The notes under the pieces were generated by a model. That model did not search any database. It saw nothing but the letters and a program-made list of their open reading frames with translations, and was not told the origin of the DNA. From NCBI RefSeq assembly GCF_020884795.1, contig NZ_BBZF01000024.1, positions 63,160 through 127,159 of the forward strand: a stretch of 64,000 nucleotides of DNA, in the 5' to 3' direction. Below are positions 42,568-50,893 of the stretch, piece after piece. Every line of letters starts with the position of its first letter. Position 1 is the stretch's first letter. A program made the position numbers and the translations under genes. Origin of the DNA: Micromonospora okii (GTDB taxonomy: Bacteria > Actinomycetota > Actinomycetes > Mycobacteriales > Micromonosporaceae).

Positions 42568-42583
42568 TCGACGTGGAGGTGGC

Positions 42584-42880
42584 ATGGGGCAGAACCCCGA
42601 CGACATGTTCGGCGATGAGAACTACCCGGCCTACACCATCGGCCAGGCCGCGGAGATGCTCGGCACCACGCAGGACTTCCTGCGCCGCCTGGACGAGGCG
42701 AAACTGATCAACCCGCACCGCTCCAGCGGCGGGCACCGCCGCTACTCCCGCTACCAGCTGCGCTTGGCCGCCCGGGCCCGGGAAATGGTCGACCAGGGCA
42801 CCGCCCTGGAGGCCGCCTGCCGGATCATCATTCTGGAAGACCAACTCGAGGAAGCCCTCCGGCAGAACGAGAAGCAGTAG
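42584..42880 (+). CDS. Small MerR-type helix-turn-helix protein
   Basis: 98-residue DNA-binding protein. Residues about 15-80 match the MerR winged helix: YTIGQAAEMLGTTQDFLRRLDEAKLINPHRSSG (read in two parts), then GGHRRYSRYQLRLAARARE. A short C-terminal helix (EAACRIIILEDQLEEALRQ) could dimerise; there is no effector domain. ATG 42584 has GGAGGTGG just upstream. The gene stands alone after a long structured leader and converges with the GH20 gene. Targets unknown. Confidence 0.85.
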   Translation: MGQNPDDMFGDENYPAYTIGQAAEMLGTTQDFLRRLDEAKLINPHRSSGGHRRYSRYQLRLAARAREMVDQGTALEAACRIIILEDQLEEALRQNEKQ

Positions 42881-42893
42881 CGGGGGCCGCGGC

Positions 42894-42915
42894 GGCAGGA
42901 CTGACCAGCCCTGCC
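42894..42915. terminator. Weak hairpin between convergent genes
   Basis: GGCAGG (42894-42899) and CCTGCC (42910-42915) with a 10-nt loop in the 66-bp gap between the MerR-type gene and the convergent GH20 gene. No T-tract. Confidence 0.3.
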
Positions 42916-42946
42916 CTCGTGCGAGGTGGTCGGCGAGCGATGGATG

Positions 42947-44584
42947 TCACGCTGGCCCGTCGGGTTGCCGCACGTTGCGGGTCAGCGCGGCGAGTTCCGC
43001 ATCGCGGTCGGCCCGGTCCCGGGGCCAGCCCGGCGCGTCCGGTCGCCGTTGCCAGGGAAGCGGCCCATCGGGCCGGCGGTACTCGACGCCCAGCGCGTCC
43101 AACCGTCGCAGGTGCGCGGTCAGGCGTTCGTCGAAGCCGTCCCAGGGCGGGGCCGAGCCGGGCGACCAGGCGGCCTCGGCGAATGCGGACAGCCGGGGGA
43201 AGGCCAGGTAGTCGACCGCCCGAGGGCTGTCGGCGTGTTCGGTCCAGAGGTTGCACTGGGCGCCGAGGACCCGGTGCCGCAGCTCGGCCGGGAGCCCGGG
43301 AGGCATCGGGTCGAAGGCCCGGACGTCCGCGACGGTGAGCACCGTACCCACCGGGACCGGTTCGTCGGGCGAGTCGGACTGGCGGTAGTCCAGGTAGGCG
43401 GAGCTGTCCCAGCAGGCCACCACGTCGTGCCCGGCGCGGGCCGCCGCGACGGCCAGCGCCGGTCCGCGCCACGCGGCCACCGTCGCGCCAGGCGGAGGGT
43501 GGCCCTCCAGGATCTCGTCCCAGCCGAACATCACCCGGCCGTTGGCGGCGAGATGGCGCTGGAACTGTTGCACGAACCAGCTCTGCATCTCGTCCTCGTC
43601 GCGGAGGCCGAGTTCACCCAGGCGTCGCTGCAGGGCGGCACTGGCCCGCCACTCGTCCTTGATGCACTCGTCGCCCCCGATGCCGATGTGCCGGCTGGGG
43701 AACAGCTCCATCACCTCGTCGAGCACGTGGCGGAAGAACGCGACGGTCTCGTCGGACACGTTGAGCACCCGCCGGGAGGCCCCCCACCGGGCGGCGACCG
43801 GCACCGGCTGGTCGGGGTGGTTGCCCAGCCACGGGTACGCCGCGATGGCGGCCTGGGTGTGGCCGGGCAGGTCGATCTCCGGGACCACCGTGACGAAACG
43901 CTCGGCGGCGTACGCGACGATCTCCCGGATGTCGTCCTGGCGGTAGAACCCGCCGTGCGGCCGGCCGTCGAAGCGTTCGTGCTGGCGGGACCCGACCATC
44001 GACTCGGCGCGCCACCCGCCGACCTCGGTCAGTCGCGGGTAGCGCCGGATCTGCACCCGCCAGCCCTGGTCGTCGGTGAGATGCAGGTGCAGCACGTTGA
44101 GCTTGTGCGCGGCGAGCAGGTCGATGAAGCGCAGCACCCCGGCGACCGGCACGAAGTGCCGGGCGACGTCGAGCATGCAGCCCCGCCAGCCGAAGCGCGG
44201 CTGGTCCCCGATGTCGACGCACGGCACCGTCCACGGTCCGGCCGTCACCGGTGCCCGCCGGTACACGGCTGCGGGCAGCAGTTGCAGCAGGCTCTGCACC
44301 CCGTGGAAGACGCCCGCCGGGGTGCCGCCGCTGATGCTGATCCGGTCGGGGCGTACCCGCAGTCGGTAACCCTCGGCGGGCAGGGCCGGGTCGAGGGTGA
44401 GCGCGACGGTGGCGTCCGGAGCGGCGGCCTCGGGCAGCGGCAGCCCGGTGGACCCCGACAGGGTTTCCCGCAACCGCCGGGCGACCCCGGCGCAGGCCGG
44501 GTCGCTGCCGAGGGTGGTCACCCCGGTGAGGGTGTGCGTGCCCGGTCGGGGGTCGGTGGTGACCGGTAGGGGTAGCAGCATCAT
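42947..44584 (-). CDS. Cytoplasmic beta-N-acetylhexosaminidase (GH20)
   Basis: GH20 enzyme of 545 residues that would release GlcNAc (or GalNAc) from imported oligosaccharides. An N-terminal GH20b-like domain (about 1-125) precedes the catalytic barrel. Motifs: RGCMLDVARHF (about 143), LHLHLTDDQGWR, PEIDLPGHTQAA and the catalytic Asp-Glu in HIGIGGDECIKDEW. There is no signal peptide, so it acts inside the cell. The start overlaps the permease stop by one base (TGATG), making it the last gene of the importer operon. This resembles chitobiose use in streptomycetes (Das/Ngc systems). Confidence 0.92.
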   Translation of the reverse strand: MMLLPLPVTTDPRPGTHTLTGVTTLGSDPACAGVARRLRETLSGSTGLPLPEAAAPDATVALTLDPALPAEGYRLRVRPDRISISGGTPAGVFHGVQSLLQLLPAAVYRRAPVTAGPWTVPCVDIGDQPRFGWRGCMLDVARHFVPVAGVLRFIDLLAAHKLNVLHLHLTDDQGWRVQIRRYPRLTEVGGWRAESMVGSRQHERFDGRPHGGFYRQDDIREIVAYAAERFVTVVPEIDLPGHTQAAIAAYPWLGNHPDQPVPVAARWGASRRVLNVSDETVAFFRHVLDEVMELFPSRHIGIGGDECIKDEWRASAALQRRLGELGLRDEDEMQSWFVQQFQRHLAANGRVMFGWDEILEGHPPPGATVAAWRGPALAVAAARAGHDVVACWDSSAYLDYRQSDSPDEPVPVGTVLTVADVRAFDPMPPGLPAELRHRVLGAQCNLWTEHADSPRAVDYLAFPRLSAFAEAAWSPGSAPPWDGFDERLTAHLRRLDALGVEYRRPDGPLPWQRRPDAPGWPRDRADRDAELAALTRNVRQPDGPA

Positions 44585-45420
44585 CAGTCCTTCACCGCCC
44601 CGCCGAGCCCGGACACCAGGCGGCGTCGGACGAAGATGAAGAAGATCAACACCGGGAGCGTCATCAGCGTCGAGGCGGCCATGATCCCGCCCCAGTCGTT
44701 CTCGTCCGGCTTGAAGAACACCAGCAGCGCGGCGGGCAGGGTCTGCCGCTCGGTCGCGCTGATGATGAACGTCTTGGCGAACAGGAAGTCGTTCCACGCG
44801 ATGATGAAGGAGAACACGCTGGTCGCGGCGAGGCCCGGCGCGACCAGCGGGAACAGGATCCGCCACAGGATGGTGAACCGGCTCGCGCCGTCCACCGTGG
44901 CGGCCTCCTCCAGCTCCGCCGGGATCGCCGCCACGAACCCGCGCAGCATCCAGATGGCGAACGGCAGGCTGAACGCCAACTGGACCAGGACCAGCGAGCC
45001 GAGGGTGTTCAGCCCGACCCCCGGCACCGCACGGCCGAGATCGCGGATCTGGAAGAACAGCGGGATGCTCAGTGCCTCGACCGGCACCATCTGCGCGACC
45101 AGGAACATCACCAGGATGGTGGTCCGGGAACGGAACCGGAACCGGGTCAGCGCCACCGCGGCCAGGAACGAGAGCAGTGCGCTCAGCACCACCACCGCCA
45201 GCGCGACGGTCAGGCTGTTGAGGAAGTACCGCCCGAACCCGCTGACGCCCAGGGCCGAGCGGAAGTGGTCCAGGGTCGGGTTCAGGGTCCAGGGCCGGGG
45301 ATCGGCCGACTGGATCTCGCCGGTCGGCTTCAGCGCCGACAGGACCATCCAGTAGATCGGGAACACCGTCACCACCGCGACCAGGATGGCCACGGTGTCG
45401 GCAAGCCGGCGGCGGATCAC
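44584..45420 (-). CDS. Carbohydrate ABC transporter permease (CUT1, MalG-like)
   Basis: Six-helix inner-membrane permease of 278 residues. The EAA loop is present (EELEEAATVDGASRF, about 185-199), as are PIYWMVLSALKP at the N-terminus and FIIAWNDFLFAKTF typical of MalG-type subunits. GTG 45420 overlaps the preceding permease stop by 4 bp. It works with the 45417-46313 permease and the 46313-47599 binding protein. No ATPase is encoded here, so a shared MsiK-type ATPase elsewhere is expected. Confidence 0.93.
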   Translation of the reverse strand: MIRRRLADTVAILVAVVTVFPIYWMVLSALKPTGEIQSADPRPWTLNPTLDHFRSALGVSGFGRYFLNSLTVALAVVVLSALLSFLAAVALTRFRFRSRTTILVMFLVAQMVPVEALSIPLFFQIRDLGRAVPGVGLNTLGSLVLVQLAFSLPFAIWMLRGFVAAIPAELEEAATVDGASRFTILWRILFPLVAPGLAATSVFSFIIAWNDFLFAKTFIISATERQTLPAALLVFFKPDENDWGGIMAASTLMTLPVLIFFIFVRRRLVSGLGGAVKD

Positions 45421-46313
45421 AGCGCCTCCCCGCTGCGGCGCAGCGCCCGCAGGTAGAACAGGGTGACCACGAGCAGGATCACCGTCATCACGACGCCGAT
45501 CGCGGAGCCCAGGCCGTACTGGGACGAGGCGAACGCCTTCTGGTAGGCGTACACGTTGAGCACCATGTTCTGCCCGGCGATGCCGCCACCGCGGGTCATC
45601 ACGTAGATCTGCGTGAACACCTTGAAGTCCCAGATGATCGACTGGATCACCACGATGGTGATGAGCGGGCGCAGCATCGGGACGATGATCCGGCGGAAGG
45701 TCGTGAACGCCCCGGCCCCGTCCAGCGCGGCGGCCTCCCGCACCGATTCGGGGATGGCCTGGATCCCGGCGTACAGGGTGATCATCACGAACGGGAACGA
45801 GTGCCACACCACCACCGCGCCGACCAGCGCGAAGGCCACGCTCCGCTCGTAGAGCCAGTTGTAGCCGGGCAGGCCGAGCACCTCGTTGACCAGGCCGAGG
45901 TTGCTGTCGAACAGGAACAGCCAGACCACCGAGCCGGTCATCGCCGGTGCGGCCCAGGCGGCCAGCGCGGCGAACGACAGCACCGTCCGCGCGACCCGGC
46001 CGACCCGGGTCAGCAGCATGGCCAGGGCGGCGCCCACCGCGAGCGTGACGACCACGCAGCCGGCCGCGAAGACCACCGTCTGCCCGAGCACGGACCAGAA
46101 CACCTGGTCCCCGAACAGGGCCCGGAAGTTGCCCAGGCCCACGAACCGGGCCGGCACCCCGCCGCTGACCTGCGGCTGCCCGTAGTCGAACAGGGAGAGC
46201 AGACCGAGCTGGTAGAGCGGGTACGCGAACATCGGCACGAGGACGACGAGCGCAGGCAGCAGCAGCCACAGGGGTGTCAGCCGCTGCCTGCGGATCGTTG
46301 CGGATCTCCTCAT
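45417..46313 (-). CDS. Carbohydrate ABC transporter permease (CUT1, MalF-like)
   Basis: Inner-membrane permease of 298 residues, six helices, with the EAA motif SVREAAALDGAGAFTTFRRI (about 190-209) and MTGSVVWLFLFDSNLGLVN. ATG 46313 overlaps the binding-protein stop codon by one base (TAATG). It is the partner of the MalG-like subunit downstream; together they form the channel of an oligosaccharide importer, probably for amino-sugar oligomers given the linked hexosaminidase. Confidence 0.93.
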   Translation of the reverse strand: MRRSATIRRQRLTPLWLLLPALVVLVPMFAYPLYQLGLLSLFDYGQPQVSGGVPARFVGLGNFRALFGDQVFWSVLGQTVVFAAGCVVVTLAVGAALAMLLTRVGRVARTVLSFAALAAWAAPAMTGSVVWLFLFDSNLGLVNEVLGLPGYNWLYERSVAFALVGAVVVWHSFPFVMITLYAGIQAIPESVREAAALDGAGAFTTFRRIIVPMLRPLITIVVIQSIIWDFKVFTQIYVMTRGGGIAGQNMVLNVYAYQKAFASSQYGLGSAIGVVMTVILLVVTLFYLRALRRSGEAL

Positions 46314-47599
46314 TACTTCGCGAACGCTGCGGTGATCTGGTTGTTCGCGTCGGCTGCCGCCGCGTCGACGGTGGCCCGTCGGGTGATCACCTTCTGGAGC
46401 AGGTTCGGCACGATCTTCTCGGCGTCGATGGTGGTCCACGCCTTGTCCACCGGTACGAACCGGGTGCCGGCGTCCATGGTGTCGATGAACGGCTTGAGGA
46501 ACGGCTCCTTGGCGGTCACCTCGTCCCGGGCCGACTTCATCGCCGGCACGAAGCCCATCGCGTCGTACAGCTTGATGCCGTACTTCTTGCCGGCCAGCAG
46601 TTGCATGAACTCCACGGCCAGGCTCCGGTGCGTGGCGGAGCGGAAGACACCCAGGCTGCTCCCGCCGGCGAAGGCGGGTGCGATCGAGCCCGGCTTCGCG
46701 CCGGGCAGCGGAACCACGGCGTACTTGCCCTTCACCGCACCGGCCTCCACGGCGGAGCGGCTGAAGTTGCCCAGGATGCCCATCCCGGCCCGGCCGGCGG
46801 CGAACGTCTCGACGGTGCCGCCACCGGTCAGGTCCACGCACTGCTTCGCCGGGCAGATGTCGTCGCTGAACAGGTTGGTGTAGGCGGTGATGCCGGCCTT
46901 CGACGCGGGCGAGTCGATCGTCGCGGTGTACCGGCCACCCGAACTGGTGGCGATGTCACCCCCGGCGTCCCAGATGAACGGCATCGCCCCGAAGGTGTAC
47001 TGCCCGCCGACGGTGATGCCGACCATGTCCTTGCGCGCGGCGCGGACCTTCTTGGCCGCGTCGACCAGCTCGGCGTACGAGGTGGGGGGCCGCAGCCCGA
47101 GGTCGGTGAAGACGTCGGTGCGGTAATACAGCGCCCGGACCCCGATCCACCAGGGCACGCCGTACGCCTTGTCGCCGACGGTGACCGTCTTGACCAGGTC
47201 CTTCGGCAGGTCGCCGGCCTCGGACCACTTCGCCATGTCCTCGGTGACGTCGGCCATGCCGTTGGCGGCGACGAGACCGGCCAGGTCGGTGTTGCCGACC
47301 TCGGCCACGTCCGGCGCGCTGGCCGGGTCGTTGAGCGCACCCTTGTACTTCTCGGACCGGGTCTCGGTGGCCAGGTAGCTGACGTCGACCTTGACCTCCG
47401 GACGGTTGGCGGTGAACTCGGCGACCGCCTCCTTGACCACCGCCTCCTTGGCGGCGCGGTTGGCCTCGTCGAAGAGCCAGACGCGCAGGGTGCCGGTCTT
47501 GGCGTCGGTGCCGTCGGTGGGCTGTTCGGTGGAGGGGGCGCAGGCGCCGAGGCCCAGCGCCAGCGCGACGAGCGCGGTGAGGGTGAGAGGTTTCCGCAC
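46313..47599 (-). CDS. Sugar ABC transporter substrate-binding lipoprotein
   Basis: Extracellular binding protein of 428 residues. A lipoprotein signal peptide ends in LGLGAC (lipidated Cys about 20), followed by a Thr/Asp-rich linker and the SBP family 1 fold (LRVWLFDEANRAAKEAVVKE, VPWWIGVRALYYRTDVF, ITVGGQYTFGAMPFIWDAGG). GTG 47599 has AGGGAGA 6-7 nt upstream. It is the first gene of the importer-hexosaminidase operon. Ligand specificity is inferred from the GH20 gene only. Confidence 0.93.
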   Translation of the reverse strand: MRKPLTLTALVALALGLGACAPSTEQPTDGTDAKTGTLRVWLFDEANRAAKEAVVKEAVAEFTANRPEVKVDVSYLATETRSEKYKGALNDPASAPDVAEVGNTDLAGLVAANGMADVTEDMAKWSEAGDLPKDLVKTVTVGDKAYGVPWWIGVRALYYRTDVFTDLGLRPPTSYAELVDAAKKVRAARKDMVGITVGGQYTFGAMPFIWDAGGDIATSSGGRYTATIDSPASKAGITAYTNLFSDDICPAKQCVDLTGGGTVETFAAGRAGMGILGNFSRSAVEAGAVKGKYAVVPLPGAKPGSIAPAFAGGSSLGVFRSATHRSLAVEFMQLLAGKKYGIKLYDAMGFVPAMKSARDEVTAKEPFLKPFIDTMDAGTRFVPVDKAWTTIDAEKIVPNLLQKVITRRATVDAAAADANNQITAAFAK

Positions 47600-47803
47600 G
47601 GGTATCTCCCTGGATGAGGAGCCATGTTCTTAAGTAGCTCGATATGAATGTGCTACAGACTGAGTCGCTCCGACGGTTCACGTCAAGCCCCTGATTTCCC
47701 AGCTCAGAAGGGGTTTCGGGGCAGGCCGGCGGGCCGACCGGCAGCGCCGGACGGTGGACGGCACGGGGGAGTGCCGTGGTCGTGCCGAGTGACAGGCGAC
47801 GCC
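47600..47803. promoter_or_regulatory. Promoter region of the importer operon
   Basis: 204 bp upstream of the binding-protein gene. A GTAGC...GCTAC dyad (47634-47638 and 47652-47656, 13-bp spacer) lies about 40 bp before the start and could be a repressor site, for example for the ROK protein at 52182; the link is speculative. Confidence 0.35.
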
Positions 47804-48184
47804 CTACCCGCCCAGGTACAGCACCGCGTCGACCTCGATGTCGAAGCCGACGAGCGCCGTCGGCAACGTGGTGCGGGCGGGAAGGTTCTCGGTGCCGAAG
47901 AACTCCACGTAGATCTCGTTCATCTCCGGGAAGTCGGCGAAGTCGCGCAGGTACACCCCGACCCGGACGACCTGGCTGAGGTCGCCGCCGGCCGCCTCGG
48001 CGACCCGGGCCAGGTTGGTGAACGCGGCCCGCGCCTGCGCGGCGAAGTCACCCCTGACCCACGTGCCGTCCGGCAGCACCGGACACGCTCCGGCGAGGTA
48101 GGCGTGGTCACCCGCGATCACGGCGTGGGAGTACGGCCCGCCGGGCGGGGCCGCCTGGTCGGTCATGATGATCTTCTTGGACAT
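47804..48184 (-). CDS. ridA: RidA-family enamine/imine deaminase
   Basis: RidA (YjgF/UK114) protein of 126 residues. It hydrolyses reactive 2-aminoacrylate-type enamines and imines. Visible: PPGGPYSHAVIAGDHAYLAG, RVGVYLRDFADFPEMNEIY and ENLPARTTLPTAL with the conserved Arg (usually PARxxV). The C-terminus is FDIEVDAVLYLG, giving the trimeric fold. It lies 2 bp after the amidohydrolase in one operon with a regulator and opposite a D-serine/threonine dehydratase-like gene, which fits removal of the imine product of a D-amino-acid dehydratase. Confidence 0.92.
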   Translation of the reverse strand: MSKKIIMTDQAAPPGGPYSHAVIAGDHAYLAGACPVLPDGTWVRGDFAAQARAAFTNLARVAEAAGGDLSQVVRVGVYLRDFADFPEMNEIYVEFFGTENLPARTTLPTALVGFDIEVDAVLYLGG

Positions 48185-48186
48185 GG

Positions 48187-49446
48187 TCAAGCTCCATTTC
48201 GGGGAAACTGTTCGGCGAGCCCGTCCGGACCCACCAGGGGCGTGGTGAGCAGTCGACGTACCGCGCGGTCCCGCCCGGCCAGGGCGTGCCGCTGGGTGTC
48301 GGTGAGCGGCACCCACGGGGGGACCGGCTGGGGCAGTTGCGGCGGCAGGAGTCGACCGGCGCGGTAGGTCAGCTCGTTGACCAGCCGCAGCGGTGCCGTA
48401 CGGCACTGCCCGTGCACGTCGGCCAGCTCGAAGCGGCCGGACTCGACGGTGAACACGGCGATGTCGGCGGGCGCGTCCGGCGCGAGCGTGCCGAGGCCGT
48501 CGGGCAGGCCGAGGGCCCGTGCCGGGGCGACGGTCGCGCCGGCCACCACCTGTTCGAGGCTCAGGCCGACGGCCGTCAGCTTGGCCATCGTGGTCGGCAG
48601 GTCGAACACCGGCCCGTGCAGCGACCTGCTGTGCAGGTCGGTGGAGATGGTGTGCGGCGGCATGCCGGCGGCCAACTGTGCCTCCAGCACGTCGAACGCG
48701 AAGCCGCCCGAGCCGTGCCCGATGTCGAACAGCACACCCGCCTGGTACGCCTCCCTGGCGGCCGGGTCGTACCCCGCCGCACCGGCGGCGATACCGCTGG
48801 CGCAGTGCGTGATGATGTCCCCCGGCCGCAGCAGCGGCAGCAGTTGCGCGATCGAGGGCGGCGCCGCACCGATGTGGACCATCACCGGCAGCCCGCAGTC
48901 GCTGGCCACCTCGGTCGCCCGGCGGAGCGGGGCGAGCCCGTTCGCGCCCACGTTGTGCCGGTCCATCCGGACCTTGATGCCGACGATCGTGTCGCGGTGC
49001 GCCCGGACGGTCTCCACCGCCAGCTCGACGTCGCAGTTGGCCAACTCCCGCGACTCGCCGACCGGCGCGACCAGGCCCACCGCCGAGATGTTCAGCAGCG
49101 CGGGCACCCGTACCGCGTAACCGGCGGTCCTCGCGGCGAAGGCAGGGAACGTGTAGGCGCCGGCCGAGCCGGCATCGACCCAGGTGGTGACGCCCGAGTG
49201 CCAGGCCACCGGGTCGGGGTCGATGCCCCAGTAGGTGCCCCCGGCATGGACGTGCGTGTGCAGGTCGACCAGGCCCGGCGTGACCAGCAGGCCGGTCACG
49301 TCGACGACCTCGGCGGCGCCCGCGCGCGGCAGCTCCGGCGCCACCGCGGCGATCCGGCCGTCCCGGACCGCGATGTCGTGCCGACCGCTGCGCCCGGCAC
49401 CCGGGTCGAGCAGGTCGCCGCCGGTCAGCAGCAGATCCCAGGTCAT
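48187..49446 (-). CDS. Amidohydrolase (COG3964-like deacetylase/deacylase)
   Basis: Metal-dependent amidohydrolase of 419 residues. Metal ligands: HTHVH (about 60), likely carboxylated Lys in IVGIKVRMDRH, His in VMVHIGA, His in ITHCASG and Asp/His in STDLHSRS. WDLLLTGGDLLDPG at the start and DVVDVTGLLVTPGLVDL-type sequence are typical. It resembles the COG3964 group (Atu3266/EF0837), known to cut N-acetyl esters and amides. With the neighbouring D-amino-acid enzyme, a role as N-acyl-D-amino-acid deacylase is suggested. ATG 49446 overlaps the regulator stop by ATGA. Confidence 0.85.
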   Translation of the reverse strand: MTWDLLLTGGDLLDPGAGRSGRHDIAVRDGRIAAVAPELPRAGAAEVVDVTGLLVTPGLVDLHTHVHAGGTYWGIDPDPVAWHSGVTTWVDAGSAGAYTFPAFAARTAGYAVRVPALLNISAVGLVAPVGESRELANCDVELAVETVRAHRDTIVGIKVRMDRHNVGANGLAPLRRATEVASDCGLPVMVHIGAAPPSIAQLLPLLRPGDIITHCASGIAAGAAGYDPAAREAYQAGVLFDIGHGSGGFAFDVLEAQLAAGMPPHTISTDLHSRSLHGPVFDLPTTMAKLTAVGLSLEQVVAGATVAPARALGLPDGLGTLAPDAPADIAVFTVESGRFELADVHGQCRTAPLRLVNELTYRAGRLLPPQLPQPVPPWVPLTDTQRHALAGRDRAVRRLLTTPLVGPDGLAEQFPRNGA

Positions 49447-50744
49447 CGGAGCTCCGTCGCGGCGCTGATGCACAGCCGGTACAACTGGGCGGGGCGGCCC
49501 TTGCGGTGCATCTGGGTGCTGCCCTGCCCGATGACCAGCCCGGCCTCGCCCAGCTTGCGGATCAGGCGGCGACCGCTGGGGTCGGTGATGCCGAGCTGCT
49601 GCGCGAGATCGCTCGGGGAGATGGCCCGACCCTCCAGGGTCCGTTCGACGGCCGTCAGCCGGGACAGCGTCGCGGCGCTCAACCCCACCTCGCCGGCCAG
49701 CCGCTCCAGTTCGGCGTCGTGCCCCCGGTAGGTGAACGCGACGGAGGTGCCGGCGGGGTTCATCGGGCCGATGATGACGCCGCTGTCCTCGATCAGGTAG
49801 GCGCTGGGCTGCTCCTCCTGCTCGGCCCGGGCGGCGGCCCGTTCCGCCAGGTGCAGGCAACTGCGGGCGGACGCGCCCACCCCGAAGCCCGCCGCAACCC
49901 GGATGCCCAGGGTCTCCTGGGCCTGGCCCAGCACGGGCAGCGAAACCCAGCTCTCGGTCGCCTGCTCGAACAGGGCCTGGTGAGCGAAGACGACCACCCC
50001 GCGCCGGTCCCGGTCCTCGATCCAGGCGTCACCGAGGCCCGGGGTGTTCAGCAGCAGGTTCATCAGGCCCACCCGGGCCCGGTCCAGGTCCCGTTCCGGG
50101 CCGGCCCTGCCGACCAGGAAGACGCCTGCGGCGAAGCGCAGCGCGCTCGCCTGCCGGGACTGCACCCGCAGGGCGAGCTCGTGCAGTTGCGCCCGTAACG
50201 TGGCCGGTCCGGGGAGTCCGCCGAGCACCCGGATGTCGTCGTCCCGCAACTGGGCGGCGACTGCGGTACGCAGGCTGATCACGTAGTCGGCGCGGGTGCG
50301 GGCCAGGGCCGCCCGGTGGAACGCCACGATCTCGGCCACGCTCTGCTCCGGGTCGTAGGGCAGGCAGGTGACCTCGGCGGGGTCCAGCCCCGATGCCCGG
50401 ACGACCTCCGCCACCGTCTGGGTGTCGTAGGTGTCGATGCTGACGGGTGTGGGCCGCCATCCCCGCGACAGCGCCTTGAACAGGGCCAGCGACAGGTCGA
50501 GCCCGGCCGAGCGCAGGATGGCGATCGGCAGTCCGGCCGGCAGCAGATCCCGGCACTTCGCGTGCGGGACGGGGCCGAGCAGCAGGCCGTCGACGCCCTG
50601 CCGCGCGAGCAGGCCGCCGACGAGGTCGCGGATCTCGTCCTCGTGCTCGTAGACGACCCACTCCAAGGTCACCCCGGCCAGGGTCCGCGCCGCGTCCGCG
50701 AAGACCGCGCGGTGGCTGGCGTGGATGACCAGACCGATAACCAT
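49443..50744 (-). CDS. Transcriptional regulator with sensor N-terminus and C-terminal winged helix
   Basis: 433-residue protein. The N-terminal half (about 1-180) has a Rossmann-like, PrpR/periplasmic-binding flavour (MVIGLVIHASHRAVFADAARTL). The middle (about 215-345) looks like a degenerate nucleotide-cyclase/GGDEF-type fold (GVVVFAHQALFE, IRVAAGFGVGASARSCLHLA). The C-terminus (about 370-430) is a winged helix (ISPSDLAQQLGITDPSGRRL, GRPAQLYRL). I assign it as a regulator of the deacylase-RidA operon and the divergent dehydratase. ATG 50744 has AGGGGAGA upstream. The exact family is unknown to me. Confidence 0.7.
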   Translation of the reverse strand: MVIGLVIHASHRAVFADAARTLAGVTLEWVVYEHEDEIRDLVGGLLARQGVDGLLLGPVPHAKCRDLLPAGLPIAILRSAGLDLSLALFKALSRGWRPTPVSIDTYDTQTVAEVVRASGLDPAEVTCLPYDPEQSVAEIVAFHRAALARTRADYVISLRTAVAAQLRDDDIRVLGGLPGPATLRAQLHELALRVQSRQASALRFAAGVFLVGRAGPERDLDRARVGLMNLLLNTPGLGDAWIEDRDRRGVVVFAHQALFEQATESWVSLPVLGQAQETLGIRVAAGFGVGASARSCLHLAERAAARAEQEEQPSAYLIEDSGVIIGPMNPAGTSVAFTYRGHDAELERLAGEVGLSAATLSRLTAVERTLEGRAISPSDLAQQLGITDPSGRRLIRKLGEAGLVIGQGSTQMHRKGRPAQLYRLCISAATELR

Positions 50745-50893
50745 GGTCTCCCCTAGTTCGAAAATGGTCCGTTGAATGCGTGGCGGTATCGTGCGCTGTC
50801 CCGGACTTCACCGTCAAGACATTGACCTGGCGTCGGCGATGGGGCAGGCTGCGCTGCCAACAGCGCACTACATCTGAACCTGTAGGAGGGCCG

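Larger units (their letters stand above)
41874..42583. other. 710-bp region: leader/attenuator-like sequence upstream of the MerR-type gene
   Basis: No convincing protein gene. 41874-42040 shows nothing notable. From 42041 there is a plausible promoter, a short structured stretch, an ORF start with a good ribosome-binding site (ATG 42153 after GAGGAGAGG) that opens MLHRSSRKAVRARQPRR and then reads like non-coding sequence, a hairpin plus T-tract (42194-42242) and a second hairpin at 42540-42567. The arrangement resembles a leader-peptide attenuator. Confidence 0.45.
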
